A stretch of 64,000 nucleotides of DNA from contig NZ_SMLL01000001.1 of the NCBI RefSeq assembly GCF_004681965.1, forward strand, positions 310,001 through 374,000, read 5' to 3'. Position numbers and translations under genes: made by a program. The stretch's first letter is position 1. Each line of letters begins with the position of its first letter. The DNA is from Ramlibacter rhizophilus (GTDB lineage Bacteria > Pseudomonadota > Gammaproteobacteria > Burkholderiales > Burkholderiaceae_C). Shown piece by piece: positions 8,040 through 17,750 of this stretch. Under the pieces are notes generated by a model, which was not told the DNA's origin, searched no databases, and was given only the letters and a program-made list of their open reading frames with translations.

Positions 8040-8914
8040 GGGACTTCTCGCAGGACCACCGCTGGCTGTCCATCAACACGGCCACCGTCCGCCGCAGCCG
8101 CGGCCAGGAGGTGCCGCTGCCGCAGATCCTGGATGCCTGCGCGCAGCGCGGCATCCGCGCGATCTCGCCATGGCGCGACCAGGTGCAGGCCGCCGGGCTG
8201 GCCCAGGTCTCGCGCATGGTCCGCTCGCACGGGCTGTCGCTCTCCGGCTATTGCCGTGGCGGCATGTTCACCGCGGCCGACGAGGCGGGGCTCAAGGCGG
8301 CGGACGAGGACAACCTTCGCGCGCTGGAGGAGGCCTGCGAGCTGCGTGCCGCCTGCCTGGTGCTGGTGGTTGGCGGTCTGCCCGGCGCGCTCTCGGGCCG
8401 CGCCGCGCACAAGGACATCGGGCTGGCACGCGAACAGATCCGTGACGGCATCGGCCGCCTGCTCGAACGCGCCCGCGCGGCCGGCATGCCGCTGGCCATC
8501 GAGCCGCTGCACCCCATGTACGCCGCGGACCGCGCCAGCGTCAACACGATGGAGCAGGCGCTGGACCTCTGCGACGCCCTGGACCCGCAGTGCACCGGCG
8601 CTCTCGGGGTCGCGGTGGACGTCTATCACACCTGGTGGGACCCCAAGCTGCAGCAGCAGATCGAGCGCGCCGGCCGCGAGCGCGTGCTCGCCTTCCATGT
8701 CTGCGACTGGCTGATCCGCACGCGCGACCTGCTCAATGACCGCGGCATGATGGGCGACGGCGTCATCGACATCCCCCGCATCCGCGGCTGGGTCGAGGCC
8801 CAGGGTTTCGAGGGTTACAGCGAAGTCGAGATCTTCTCGGCCGAGGATTGGTGGCAGCGGGACATGGGCGAGGTCCTGGACGCCTGCATCGCTCGGCATC
8901 GCAGCGCGGTCTGA
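8036..8914 (+). CDS. Sugar phosphate isomerase/epimerase-like TIM-barrel protein
   Basis: A 292-residue xylose-isomerase-like TIM barrel. Metal-site landmarks are visible: the glutamate in LAIEPLHPMYA, the aspartate and histidine in VAVDVYHTWWD, the histidine in VLAFHVCDW, and the late glutamate in SEVEIFS. Such proteins isomerise, epimerise or dehydrate sugar-like compounds. Its ATG overlaps the DUF993 stop by 4 bases, so the two are probably translationally coupled. With the oxidoreductase it fits an oxidise, isomerise, cleave scheme, though the order of steps is not known. Confidence 0.88.
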   Translation: MRDFSQDHRWLSINTATVRRSRGQEVPLPQILDACAQRGIRAISPWRDQVQAAGLAQVSRMVRSHGLSLSGYCRGGMFTAADEAGLKAADEDNLRALEEACELRAACLVLVVGGLPGALSGRAAHKDIGLAREQIRDGIGRLLERARAAGMPLAIEPLHPMYAADRASVNTMEQALDLCDALDPQCTGALGVAVDVYHTWWDPKLQQQIERAGRERVLAFHVCDWLIRTRDLLNDRGMMGDGVIDIPRIRGWVEAQGFEGYSEVEIFSAEDWWQRDMGEVLDACIARHRSAV

Positions 8915-8994
8915 GTGCCTGGCAGCGTTCCGAAAGTCCCCCAACGGCGCACCGACACCATCCGCCAGCCGCCGCGTACCCAGGGCCCCCGCGT

Positions 8995-10197
<1,203 letters not shown>

Positions 10198-10212
10198 GGG
10201 GGTTTCAGCTTC

Positions 10213-11409
10213 TCAGGTGACCTTGTCTGCTTTCAAGCGGGCGAACCGTGCGTCGTCGACGCCCAGCAGCTCGGCCAGGATCTCGCGGGTGGCTTCGCCC
10301 AGCAGCGGGGGGGCGTGGCGGACGGGCGGGCGCTCGCCGTCCAGGCGATAGGGCGGCGCCAGCACCTGCGTGCGGCCGGCCACGGGGTGCGGCAGCTCGG
10401 CGACGAGGCCGCCGGCCCTGGCGCGGGGCGACTGGAGCGCCTCCAGCACGCCCAGCACCTCGCCGCAGGGAATGCCCGCGGCGTTCATGCGGTCCAGGAG
10501 CAGTCGCCGGGGGAAGGCGCGCAGCGCCTCGCGCAGCTGCGGCTGCAGCTCGTGGCGATGCTGCGCGCGGCCGAGGTTGGTCTTGAACCGGGCGTCCTCG
10601 GCCAGGTCCGGCCGCTCGATCACCTCGCGGCAGAAGCGTTCGTACTGGGTGTTGTTGCCCACGGCGACGATGAGCGGGCCGTCCTGCGCGTCGAACACGC
10701 CATAGGGGACGATGGCCGGATGCGCGTTGCCGAAGCGCGGCGGGTCTTCCTGCTTCAGCAGGGCCTCCAGGCCGTAGTAGGCGCTGATCATGAGGCCGCA
10801 GTCGAACAGGGCCATCTCCACGTGGCGGCCGCGGCCGCTGCGCTGGCGGTCGAAGAGCGCGGCGAGGATGGCCTGCGCGGCGTACATGCCGGTGAACATG
10901 TCCACGGCGGCGACGCCGAACTTCAGGGGCGGCTGGTCCGCGTCGCCGTTGATGGCCATCAGGCCCGCCTCGCCCTGCACCATGAGGTCGTAGCCGGGTC
11001 GCGCGGCCTCCTGGCCGTAGCGGTCGTAGCCGGAGATGGAGCAGTAGACGATGTCCGGGCGCAGCGCCCGGATGTCCTCGTAGGCCAGGTGCATCTTCTC
11101 GACGCCGCCGTGCTTGAAGTTCTGCAGCACCACGTCGCACTTCGCGGCCAGCTCGCGCGCGAGCCCTTGGCCTTCGGCCGTCTGCAGGTCCAGGGTGACG
11201 GAACGCTTGTTGCGGTTGGCGCTGTTGTAGTAGGTGGTCTCGGTGTCGCCGACGCGCACGCCCCAGTCGCGCGTGTCGTCGCCGCGCGAGGGGTGTTCGA
11301 CCTTGATCACCTCGGCGCCGAGATCGCCCAGCGCCTGGGCGCACAGCGGGCCGGCGAGCACGCGCGACAGGTCCAGCACGCGGACGCCGGCGAGGGGCAG
11401 GGGATTCAT
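10213..11409 (-). CDS. CaiB/BaiF family CoA-transferase
   Basis: A 398-residue class III CoA-transferase. It begins PLAGVRVLDLSRVLAGPLCA, with the typical GAEVIKVE and GDDTRDWG segments. The catalytic aspartate is likely the one in AAVDMFTGMYAAQAILAAL. These enzymes move CoA between carboxylic acids, often from succinyl-CoA to the pathway acid. It sits between the deleted enoyl-CoA hydratase and the thiolase in the same direction. The operon also has an ADP-forming ligase, so two different acids or two activation options may be involved. Confidence 0.92.
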   Translation of the reverse strand: MNPLPLAGVRVLDLSRVLAGPLCAQALGDLGAEVIKVEHPSRGDDTRDWGVRVGDTETTYYNSANRNKRSVTLDLQTAEGQGLARELAAKCDVVLQNFKHGGVEKMHLAYEDIRALRPDIVYCSISGYDRYGQEAARPGYDLMVQGEAGLMAINGDADQPPLKFGVAAVDMFTGMYAAQAILAALFDRQRSGRGRHVEMALFDCGLMISAYYGLEALLKQEDPPRFGNAHPAIVPYGVFDAQDGPLIVAVGNNTQYERFCREVIERPDLAEDARFKTNLGRAQHRHELQPQLREALRAFPRRLLLDRMNAAGIPCGEVLGVLEALQSPRARAGGLVAELPHPVAGRTQVLAPPYRLDGERPPVRHAPPLLGEATREILAELLGVDDARFARLKADKVT

Positions 11410-11433
11410 GCGGTCTCCTGGGTCAAAATCGAT

Positions 11434-11795
11434 TCAGCGCCCGCGGAACACGGGTGGCCGCTTCTCCTGGAAGGCTCGCCGTCCTTCCGCGCGGTCTTCG
11501 CAGTCGCGCAGCAGGCCGTCGGCGTGCTGCTCCATCTCCAGGGCCTGCTCCAGCGGCATGCCCAGTCCGCTGCGCACCAGCCGCCGGGTGGCGCGCACCG
11601 ACAGCGGCGCGTTGCGCGCGAGGCGCGGTCGCCGGCGCCGGTGAGGATCACGCAGCGCACCGCCTCGTCGGCGGCGATCCGCTCCCAGGTGGCGCGCAGC
11701 TCGGCACGCAGCGATGGATCGAGCGCGTTCATCGCCTCGGGCCGGCTCAGCGTCACGGTGGCCACCCCGTCCTGGAGGGTGCAGAGCACGGGCAT
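11434..11795 (-). pseudogene. Enoyl-CoA hydratase/isomerase with large internal deletion
   Basis: The first part reads as a normal hydratase N-terminus: MPVLCTLQDGVATVTLSRPE through VRCVILTGAGDRA. The frame then breaks. A different frame continues with the family's C-terminal part, ARNAPLSVRATRRLVRSGLG through FQEKRPPVFRGR, to a stop at 11434. About 120-140 residues are missing between the two parts, including the oxyanion-hole loops and the active-site region. The join lies near 11615-11628 in a CGCG-rich stretch. The product cannot be an active hydratase. The operon's first gene is an intact hydratase, which may have relaxed selection on this copy. Confidence 0.85.
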
Positions 11796-11853
11796 GGCTT
11801 GTCCTCCCCGGCTCAGGCGCGGGCGACGTGTTCGAGCCGGCATGCGGCCTCGA

Positions 11854-12597
11854 TCATGGCGCGGTGACCTGGCGCAAGACGTTCACGCCCAGCGCGGTGC
11901 CGTGCACCGACAGGTGCGCGCCGAGCTGGATCGCCTGGAGCAGCTCGGCCCGCGGGACGCCCTGCGACAGGGCGGTGGCCACGATCTGCCGCACCGCCTC
12001 GGGGTTGAAGGCCGTGAAGCAGGCGTGCAAGGCGAGCTGCACCACGCTGCGCTCGCCGGCTGAGAGGCCGGCCGCGGGCCGGCCCCGCTCCAGGAAGTCG
12101 ATCAGCACCTCGGCGTAGCCGGGGTCCAGCCGCGCGACCGCCCGCAGCGCGAGGGCGTGCGCGGGGCCCAGGCGCTCGATGTCGGCCTGGAGGCCCGGCG
12201 CGCAGGCGCCCTCATCGTCCGCGCCGGCCAGCTCGGCGAGGATGTCCGTGGCCTGGCAGACGCTGGCCACGCCCTGCACGGCCACGAGGTGCAGCACGTC
12301 GAAGATCTCGGCGGGCGTGACGCCCACTTCCAGTGCCCGCTTCAGGTGGGTGTGCAGGCCGGGCTCATAGAGGTGGGCGGAGGAGGCGTCCAGCGCCACG
12401 TAGATCAGTTCCACCATGCGCGGCGTCAGGGGGCCCGTGCGCGCGGGGTAGCCGGCGTAGCGCGCGTACTGCTCCAGAAAGGCGGGCGACACACCGAGCA
12501 TGGTCTCGGCCCAGGGCCGCCAGTAGCCGCGCTCGGCGATGAAGAAGGCCTTGACGCGCTCGGCGTCGGCAGCGGGGTCGGTGGACGGGTGGTTCAT
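11854..12597 (-). CDS. Carboxymuconolactone decarboxylase-like (AhpD fold) protein
   Basis: A 247-residue protein with two carboxymuconolactone-decarboxylase-like modules, about residues 35-120 and 160-245. The first has SSAHLYEPGLHTHLKRALEVG followed by TPAEIFDVLHLVAVQGV; the second has ALHACFTAFNPEAVRQIVATA followed by RAELLQAIQLGAHLSVHG. AhpD peroxidases use a CxxC pair, which is absent here, so a peroxidase role is unlikely. Family members include gamma-carboxymuconolactone decarboxylase and many catabolic proteins of unknown role. The ATG overlaps the stop of the SDR fusion gene by 4 bases. Confidence 0.85.
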   Translation of the reverse strand: MNHPSTDPAADAERVKAFFIAERGYWRPWAETMLGVSPAFLEQYARYAGYPARTGPLTPRMVELIYVALDASSAHLYEPGLHTHLKRALEVGVTPAEIFDVLHLVAVQGVASVCQATDILAELAGADDEGACAPGLQADIERLGPAHALALRAVARLDPGYAEVLIDFLERGRPAAGLSAGERSVVQLALHACFTAFNPEAVRQIVATALSQGVPRAELLQAIQLGAHLSVHGTALGVNVLRQVTAP

Positions 12598-13808
12598 GCG
12601 CGCTCCGGGGTGGGGTGGCAGGCGAGGGTCTGCCCGGTGAGGAACTGCGCGGCGGCTCCGCAGGCGTAGCGCAGCAGCGGGTGCAGGGCAGCGGGCGCGA
12701 TTCCGGGCGGCACCTCCAGGGCGTTGACGCGCAGGGCCTGGCCGCCCCATTCGCAGGCCAGCGTGGAGACCAGCATGCGTGCGGCCGCGGCGTCCCCCGC
12801 GTCCTGCCAGCGCACCGACGGCACCGGCGGCAGCAGCAGCGTGAGGCTGGCCTGCTGCGCGTGGGCGGCGGCGAAGCGGACCGCGGCATCGTGCACGGCA
12901 TGCAGCAGGCGCCCGGGTCCGGCGGCGAGTGGCGAGAGGTCCAGGCAGGCGCGGTAGGCGGGCTGCGTGCTCGCCGTCGCCACTGCGTACCAGGGCGCCG
13001 CATCGCCGCCGACCACCGACAGCGCCAGCGGCAGGTCCAGCGGCAGCACGGGCAGGGTGGCTGGCGCGAAGCGCTGCGAGCCGCCGTAGATGGACGAGCC
13101 GCCATTGACGGCGAGCACCTGCCCGCTCAGGGGACCTGCGCCTTCACTCGCGAGGAAGCGCAGCGCCTGCGCCATCTCCGCCGGCGCGGCCATGCGGCCC
13201 ATCGGGATCTTGCTCACCGCGGCGGCGGGGTCGATGCGGCCGGCCTGGATCAGGCCGTCCACCAGCTCGGTGCGCACGAAGCCCGGTGCCAGCACGGTCA
13301 CGCACCATTCGGGATGCGCCTGGGCCAGCGCGCGGGTCTGCGCGATCAGCCCCGCCTTGCTCGGGCTGTAGGCGCCGCGCCAGGGGATGGCATGCAGGCC
13401 GGCGCCGGAGGCCACGTTCACGACGCGCGCGCCGGGCTGAAGCCGCTCCCGGCAGGCCTCGACCACCGCCGCGGGCGCGGCGAGGTTGAGCGCGAGCAGC
13501 CGGTCCAGCTGCGCCCGGCCTTGATCGGCCAGCGGCGTGCCCGAAGGATCGGACATGCCCGCGTTGTTGAGGATCGCGTCGAGCGGCGGCAGGCCCTCAC
13601 CCAGACCAGCGACCTGGGCCGCGTCGGTGAGGTCGATGGCGCACAGGGCATGCGCGCCGGCAGTGGGGGAGGGGAGTTCCCGTGCCAGCGCGCGCAGCGC
13701 CGGTTCGTTGCGATCGACCAGCACGCAGCGCCAGCCGCTCCCGGCGAAGAGCCGCACGGCATCCCGTCCGATGCCCGAGGCGGCGCCCGTGATCAGGACG
13801 GTCTGCAT
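12594..13808 (-). CDS. SDR-family oxidoreductase with an extra C-terminal half-SDR domain
   Basis: A 404-residue protein. The first about 245 residues are a complete short-chain dehydrogenase: cofactor motif TGAASGIG at the start, NNAG in AILNNAGMS, and catalytic YSPSK with the preceding serine in NVASGAGLH. It ends with a normal AVNGGSS motif. A further 155 residues follow, including ARMLVSTLACEWGGQALRVN and AAQFLTGQTLACH. These look like the second half of another SDR without its nucleotide-binding N-terminus or catalytic YxxxK. The tail may aid dimerisation or be decaying. Typical SDRs are about 250 residues. Confidence 0.85.
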   Translation of the reverse strand: MQTVLITGAASGIGRDAVRLFAGSGWRCVLVDRNEPALRALARELPSPTAGAHALCAIDLTDAAQVAGLGEGLPPLDAILNNAGMSDPSGTPLADQGRAQLDRLLALNLAAPAAVVEACRERLQPGARVVNVASGAGLHAIPWRGAYSPSKAGLIAQTRALAQAHPEWCVTVLAPGFVRTELVDGLIQAGRIDPAAAVSKIPMGRMAAPAEMAQALRFLASEGAGPLSGQVLAVNGGSSIYGGSQRFAPATLPVLPLDLPLALSVVGGDAAPWYAVATASTQPAYRACLDLSPLAAGPGRLLHAVHDAAVRFAAAHAQQASLTLLLPPVPSVRWQDAGDAAAARMLVSTLACEWGGQALRVNALEVPPGIAPAALHPLLRYACGAAAQFLTGQTLACHPTPERA

Positions 13809-13819
13809 CGCCGGGGCAT

Positions 13820-14773
13820 TCAGTGCTTGATGTCGAAGGTCTTGATCATGTCGGCCATGCGGACGAAGCCCTGGTCGATCAGCTTCGCGAACTCGGCGCT
13901 GCTGGCCGGATAGTTCTTGATGCCGTACTCGTTGGCCAGGAAGTCCGCGTACGGCTTGCTCGCAACCACCTTCTGGACGGCGGCCTCCAGCGTCTTGCGG
14001 GCGTCCTCGGGGATGCCCTTGGGGGCCGCGACGCCGATGATCCCGGTGATGCCGATGTCGTAGCCCTGTTCCTTGATGGTGGGCACCTGGGGGAACCAGG
14101 GCAGCCGGAAGTCGCTGGCCGAGGCGATGAACTTCAGCTTGCCGGCGCGCACCAGCTCGGCGTACTCGGACGGGCCCTGCAGGGCGACGTCCACGTGCTT
14201 GCCCATGACGGCGGTGATCGACTCGGCCGAGGATTTGTAGGTGACCTGGTCGAACTTGCCGCCCGTGAGCTTGTGCAGCTGCAGGAAGGGAAAGTTGTTG
14301 GGCGCCCCCGTCACGCCGTAGAACACGCCCTTGGGGGTCTTCGACTGCGCGACCAGGTCCTTGACGTTGTTGATCGGCGAGTCCGGTGCCGTCACGATGC
14401 CGTAGCTGAATTCGGCCACGCCACCCAGCGGGGTGAAGTCGTCGCGCTTGTACGGCACCTTCATCAGCTGCGACGTGAAGGTGACGGTGCTATAGGAATA
14501 GAAGCCGATCGTGTAGCCGTCCGGCCGGGCCCTCGCCAGGTTGCCCAGCTGCAGGGTGCCCGTGGCGCCGGGCTGGTTCAGCACCACGACCGATTGCTTC
14601 AGCTCCTGGCCCAGGAGCCTGGCGAACTCGCGCGCGATGCCGTCCGTCGATCCGCCCGCGCCATAGGGCACGGTCAGGGTCACGGTGCGCTCGGGGTAGG
14701 AGGCCGCCTGCGCGTGGGGGGCCAGCGTGCCCCAGGTGCACAGGAGCGCGAGGGCCGTTCGGGTGATGGTCAT
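13820..14773 (-). CDS. TTT-type periplasmic substrate-binding protein (Bug family)
   Basis: A 317-residue Bug-family binding protein with a signal peptide ending near PHAQAA (residues 18-23). The mature domain begins YPERTVTLTVPYGAGGSTDG, followed by VVVLNQPGATGTLQLG. It is embedded in the middle of the acyl-CoA operon, 11 bases upstream of the SDR fusion and 22 bases after the other SDR. This suggests it delivers the carboxylic acid that the operon degrades. The start at 14773 is chosen because it places a proper signal peptide at the N-terminus. No membrane subunits are encoded in the window. Confidence 0.92.
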   Translation of the reverse strand: MTITRTALALLCTWGTLAPHAQAASYPERTVTLTVPYGAGGSTDGIAREFARLLGQELKQSVVVLNQPGATGTLQLGNLARARPDGYTIGFYSYSTVTFTSQLMKVPYKRDDFTPLGGVAEFSYGIVTAPDSPINNVKDLVAQSKTPKGVFYGVTGAPNNFPFLQLHKLTGGKFDQVTYKSSAESITAVMGKHVDVALQGPSEYAELVRAGKLKFIASASDFRLPWFPQVPTIKEQGYDIGITGIIGVAAPKGIPEDARKTLEAAVQKVVASKPYADFLANEYGIKNYPASSAEFAKLIDQGFVRMADMIKTFDIKH

Positions 14774-14795
14774 GGGAGGTCTTTCCGGGGGTCGA

Positions 14796-15554
14796 TCAGA
14801 TGTTGGTGAGCGTGATGCCGCCATCCACGGTCAGCGCCTGCGCCGTGATGAAGCCGGCCTCGTCGCTGGCCAGGAAGCAGATGGCGCGGGCGATGTCCTC
14901 CACCGTGCCCAGGCGGCCCAGCGGCGTGCGGGCGATGCGGTTGGCGTCGCGCTCGGCATTGCGGTTGCGCTGCGTGCCTTCGGTGGGCACGGCCGAGGGG
15001 CACACGGCATTGACGCGGATGCGGCGCGCACCCAGTTCCGCGGCCGCGGCCCGGGTGATGCCCAGCACGCCCGCCTTGATGCCCGAATACACCACCGAGT
15101 TCGCGGCCGAACGCAAGGCCGCGACCGAGGCCACGTTCACGATGGCGCCGCCGCGTTCCGGGTCCATCACGGCCGCCGCCTCCTGCAGGCTCCAGATCAC
15201 CGACTTGAAGCCCACGTCGAGCATGCGCTCCACGGTCTCCGGCTGGATCTCGGGGATGGACTGGTAGCGCACCCAGGCGGCGTTGTTGACGAGGATGTCG
15301 AAGCGCTTGCCGTGCTCGAACGTCCGCTGGATGGCCTCGCGCATGCCTTCGCGGCTGCCGATGTTCTGGGTCACGCCGAAGGCCTGGCCACCGCGCGCGC
15401 GGATGTCCTCCACCACCGGCTGCACCAGTTCGTCCTTCAGGTCGTTCACGCCGACCAGGGCGCCCCGGGCGGCCATCTGGAGAGCCGTCTCGCGGCCGAT
15501 GCCGGCGCCGGCGCCGGTGATGAGGGCCACGCGGCCGAGCAGGTCCTGGTTCAT
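14796..15554 (-). CDS. SDR-family NAD(P)-dependent oxidoreductase
   Basis: A classical 252-residue short-chain dehydrogenase. The cofactor motif TGAGAGIG is near residue 13, the NNAA motif lies in DILVNNAAW, and the catalytic tyrosine and lysine are in YSGIK, preceded by NVASVAAL with the serine. The C-terminal LTVDGGITLTNI is standard. In this operon it would fit the 3-hydroxyacyl-CoA dehydrogenase step or an initial alcohol oxidation. Spacing to neighbours is 16 bases upstream and 22 downstream, so it is co-transcribed. Confidence 0.92.
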   Translation of the reverse strand: MNQDLLGRVALITGAGAGIGRETALQMAARGALVGVNDLKDELVQPVVEDIRARGGQAFGVTQNIGSREGMREAIQRTFEHGKRFDILVNNAAWVRYQSIPEIQPETVERMLDVGFKSVIWSLQEAAAVMDPERGGAIVNVASVAALRSAANSVVYSGIKAGVLGITRAAAAELGARRIRVNAVCPSAVPTEGTQRNRNAERDANRIARTPLGRLGTVEDIARAICFLASDEAGFITAQALTVDGGITLTNI

Positions 15555-15570
15555 GGACGGTTCCTGGAAG

Positions 15571-16533
15571 TCAGACGGACTGGATGAAGTCGCGGCCCGC
15601 CTGGCGGGCGAGCGCGCCGGAGCCGAAGGCGGCATCGAACTTGCGCACCTCGCGCAGGGCGTAGTGCAGCGGCACTTCCCAGGTGAAGCCCATGCCGCCA
15701 TGCAGGTGGATGGACTTCTCCAGCACGAAGGCAGCGTTGGCAAGGGCATTGGCCAGCACCGGCCGGGTGTCCCGCACGCGCTGGAATTCATCGGTGTGGA
15801 GCACCCGTTCGACGCCCGCGCGGGTGGCCTCCTGCAGCAGGCGCATGCGGGCCAGCAGGTGGCGCACCGCCTGCTTCGCAGACAGGGGCCGGCCGAACTG
15901 GACGCGCTGCGAGAGATAGCCGGCCGTGGTCTCCAGGGCGCCTTCGGCGGCGCCGTTGACCAGGGCGGCGACGAGGATCCGGGCCTCGCGCTGCAGGCCG
16001 GCGAAGGTGCCGGCATCCAGGCGCGCCAGCACCGTGGGGCGATCCAGCGCCAGCCAGGCCTGCGGGTGCTCGGGGTCCAGGGCGCCGTCTTCCTCGATGG
16101 CCAGGCCTGCGGTGGCCAGCAGGGCGGCCCCGCCGTCGCCGTCGGCCACCAGCACCCAGTCGCTGCCTTCCACGTGGCGCGCATGGCCGGCCCAGCCGTC
16201 CTTCAGGCTGCCGTCGAGTGCCCAGCTGGCGATCCGCGCGCCGCTGGCGAGTTCGCCCGCCAGCTCCGACTCGCCCAGGGCCTTGGCTACCAGCATCGTT
16301 TCGAGCAGCGGCCACTGCAGGCGCAGCTTGCCCGCCGCCGCCACGATGGGCACGGCGAATTCGATGCCCAGCGCCAGCCCGCCCGCGGATTCGGACGCGC
16401 ACACGCCGCACAGGCCGGCGTCGGCGAGCACGGGCCCGGCCTCGCGGAGGCCGCGCGTCTGCGCATCGGCGATCGCCTCGGCCGCGGCCTGGGCGAACTC
16501 TTCGGGCTTGAGGTCGTTGTCGGGGGCGCTCAT
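15571..16533 (-). CDS. Acyl-CoA dehydrogenase-like protein, short (second) subunit
   Basis: A 320-residue acyl-CoA dehydrogenase family protein, shorter than the usual 380-400. The C-terminal flavin-binding half is recognisable: YLSQRVQFGRPLSAKQAVRH, then HLHGGMGFTWEVPLHYALRE. The N-terminal and middle domains are divergent. It overlaps the full-length acyl-CoA dehydrogenase upstream by 4 bases (ATGA). Adjacent pairs of this kind can form heteromeric enzymes, as in bacterial steroid catabolism, with the active site split between subunits. That arrangement is proposed here from pairing and length only. Confidence 0.87.
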   Translation of the reverse strand: MSAPDNDLKPEEFAQAAAEAIADAQTRGLREAGPVLADAGLCGVCASESAGGLALGIEFAVPIVAAAGKLRLQWPLLETMLVAKALGESELAGELASGARIASWALDGSLKDGWAGHARHVEGSDWVLVADGDGGAALLATAGLAIEEDGALDPEHPQAWLALDRPTVLARLDAGTFAGLQREARILVAALVNGAAEGALETTAGYLSQRVQFGRPLSAKQAVRHLLARMRLLQEATRAGVERVLHTDEFQRVRDTRPVLANALANAAFVLEKSIHLHGGMGFTWEVPLHYALREVRKFDAAFGSGALARQAGRDFIQSV

Positions 16534-17750
16534 TTCGCAAGTTCCGTGGGCAAGTCCATGATTCGCTGCGCGATGATGTCCAGCTGCACTTCGGTCGTGC
16601 CGGCGTAGATGGTCTCGGCGCGCGCGAAGAGATAGGCCGTGGTGAAGTGCTTGCGGGCCCGCCGCGCCAGGGCACTGGAGCGCGGCGTCACATGGGACAC
16701 CAGCGACAGCGCCAGCTCCGCGAATTTCTGGTGGCACTCGGACCAGTACAGCTTGGTCAGCGACCCCCGCGCGCCGATGCGCTCGCCCGCGACCAGCTGG
16801 TCCACGGTGCGCTCGACCAGGCCTTTGAGCGCGTCGATCTCGCCCAGCACCTCCCCGATGCGGCGCTCGTAATGGCCGTCCTGCAGCAGCTGCGACAGCG
16901 CCGGGTCCGACTTGCAGGCGGCCACCAGCTGGCGCAGCTCGCATTCGAAGCGCCAGGCCCGGTACATGCGGTTGGTGGCGCGCTCGATGGACAGCACGCG
17001 GATGGCGGCATTCCAGCCCTCGTCCGGCTCGCCCAGGCGCGCGCCGTCGGGCACCACGACGTCGTCGAAGAACACCTCGGCGAAGGAGTCCTTGCCGTCG
17101 ATGGACTTGATCGGCACCACGCGGATGCCGGGGGTGTCCATGGGCACGGCGAACATCAGCAGGCCCCGGTGCTTGTCCGCCACGGTGCCGGTGCGCGTGA
17201 GCAGCAGGCAGTAGTGCGCCTTGGCCGCGCCGCTGGTCCAGATCTTCTGGCCGTTGATGCGCCACTGCTCGCCCTCCTGCGTCGCCTTGGTCCGAAGGCG
17301 CGCCAGGTCGGAGCCCGCGTCCGGCTCCGAGAAGCCCTGGCACCAGTAGTGCTCCATCGCGAGGATGCGCGGCAGGAAGAACTGCTTCTGGTCTTCGCGG
17401 CCGACGGCCTGGATGATGGGGCCGGCCAGTTCCTTGCCGATGGAGCTCACGCTCTCGGGCATGGACAGGGCACCCACTTCCTTGTTGACGGCCAGGTGCT
17501 CGCGCAGGCTGAGGCCCAGGCCGCCGTAGGCCCTGGGCCAGGTCATGCCCGCCAGGCCGGCCTGGTACATCGACGCTTCCCAGGCGCGGCATTCGTCCAG
17601 CGTGGGCGTGCGGTAGTCGAGGCTGTCCGAGCGCATGTGCGCGGGCAGGTGGGCCTGCAGCCAGTCGCGGGCGTACTGGCGATACGCGGCCGGGCCGGCC
17701 GCCGCGTCCGGGATGGCGGGGTTCTTGTCCATGTGCATGAAAGCGCTCAC
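16530..17750 (-). CDS. Acyl-CoA dehydrogenase, full-length subunit
   Basis: A 406-residue acyl-CoA dehydrogenase that would introduce the alpha-beta double bond and pass electrons to ETF. It shows the FAD and substrate motifs WCQGFSEPDAGSDLARLRTK and INGQKIWTSGAAKAHY, and the C-terminal AETIYAGTTEVQLDIIAQRI. The GTG at 17750 overlaps the stop of the upstream ligase by 4 bases (GTGA) and is taken as the start. The ATG at 17738, four codons later, is an equal alternative. It is paired by overlap with the shorter dehydrogenase. Confidence 0.92.
   Translation of the reverse strand: MSAFMHMDKNPAIPDAAAGPAAYRQYARDWLQAHLPAHMRSDSLDYRTPTLDECRAWEASMYQAGLAGMTWPRAYGGLGLSLREHLAVNKEVGALSMPESVSSIGKELAGPIIQAVGREDQKQFFLPRILAMEHYWCQGFSEPDAGSDLARLRTKATQEGEQWRINGQKIWTSGAAKAHYCLLLTRTGTVADKHRGLLMFAVPMDTPGIRVVPIKSIDGKDSFAEVFFDDVVVPDGARLGEPDEGWNAAIRVLSIERATNRMYRAWRFECELRQLVAACKSDPALSQLLQDGHYERRIGEVLGEIDALKGLVERTVDQLVAGERIGARGSLTKLYWSECHQKFAELALSLVSHVTPRSSALARRARKHFTTAYLFARAETIYAGTTEVQLDIIAQRIMDLPTELAK

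Noticed and set aside
11434..11795. A genuine small protein in the hydratase position, reading through in the first frame
   Set aside because: The first frame after the break gives an arginine/tryptophan/cysteine-rich tail, while the other frame gives the exact crotonase C-terminus, so a deletion explains it better.
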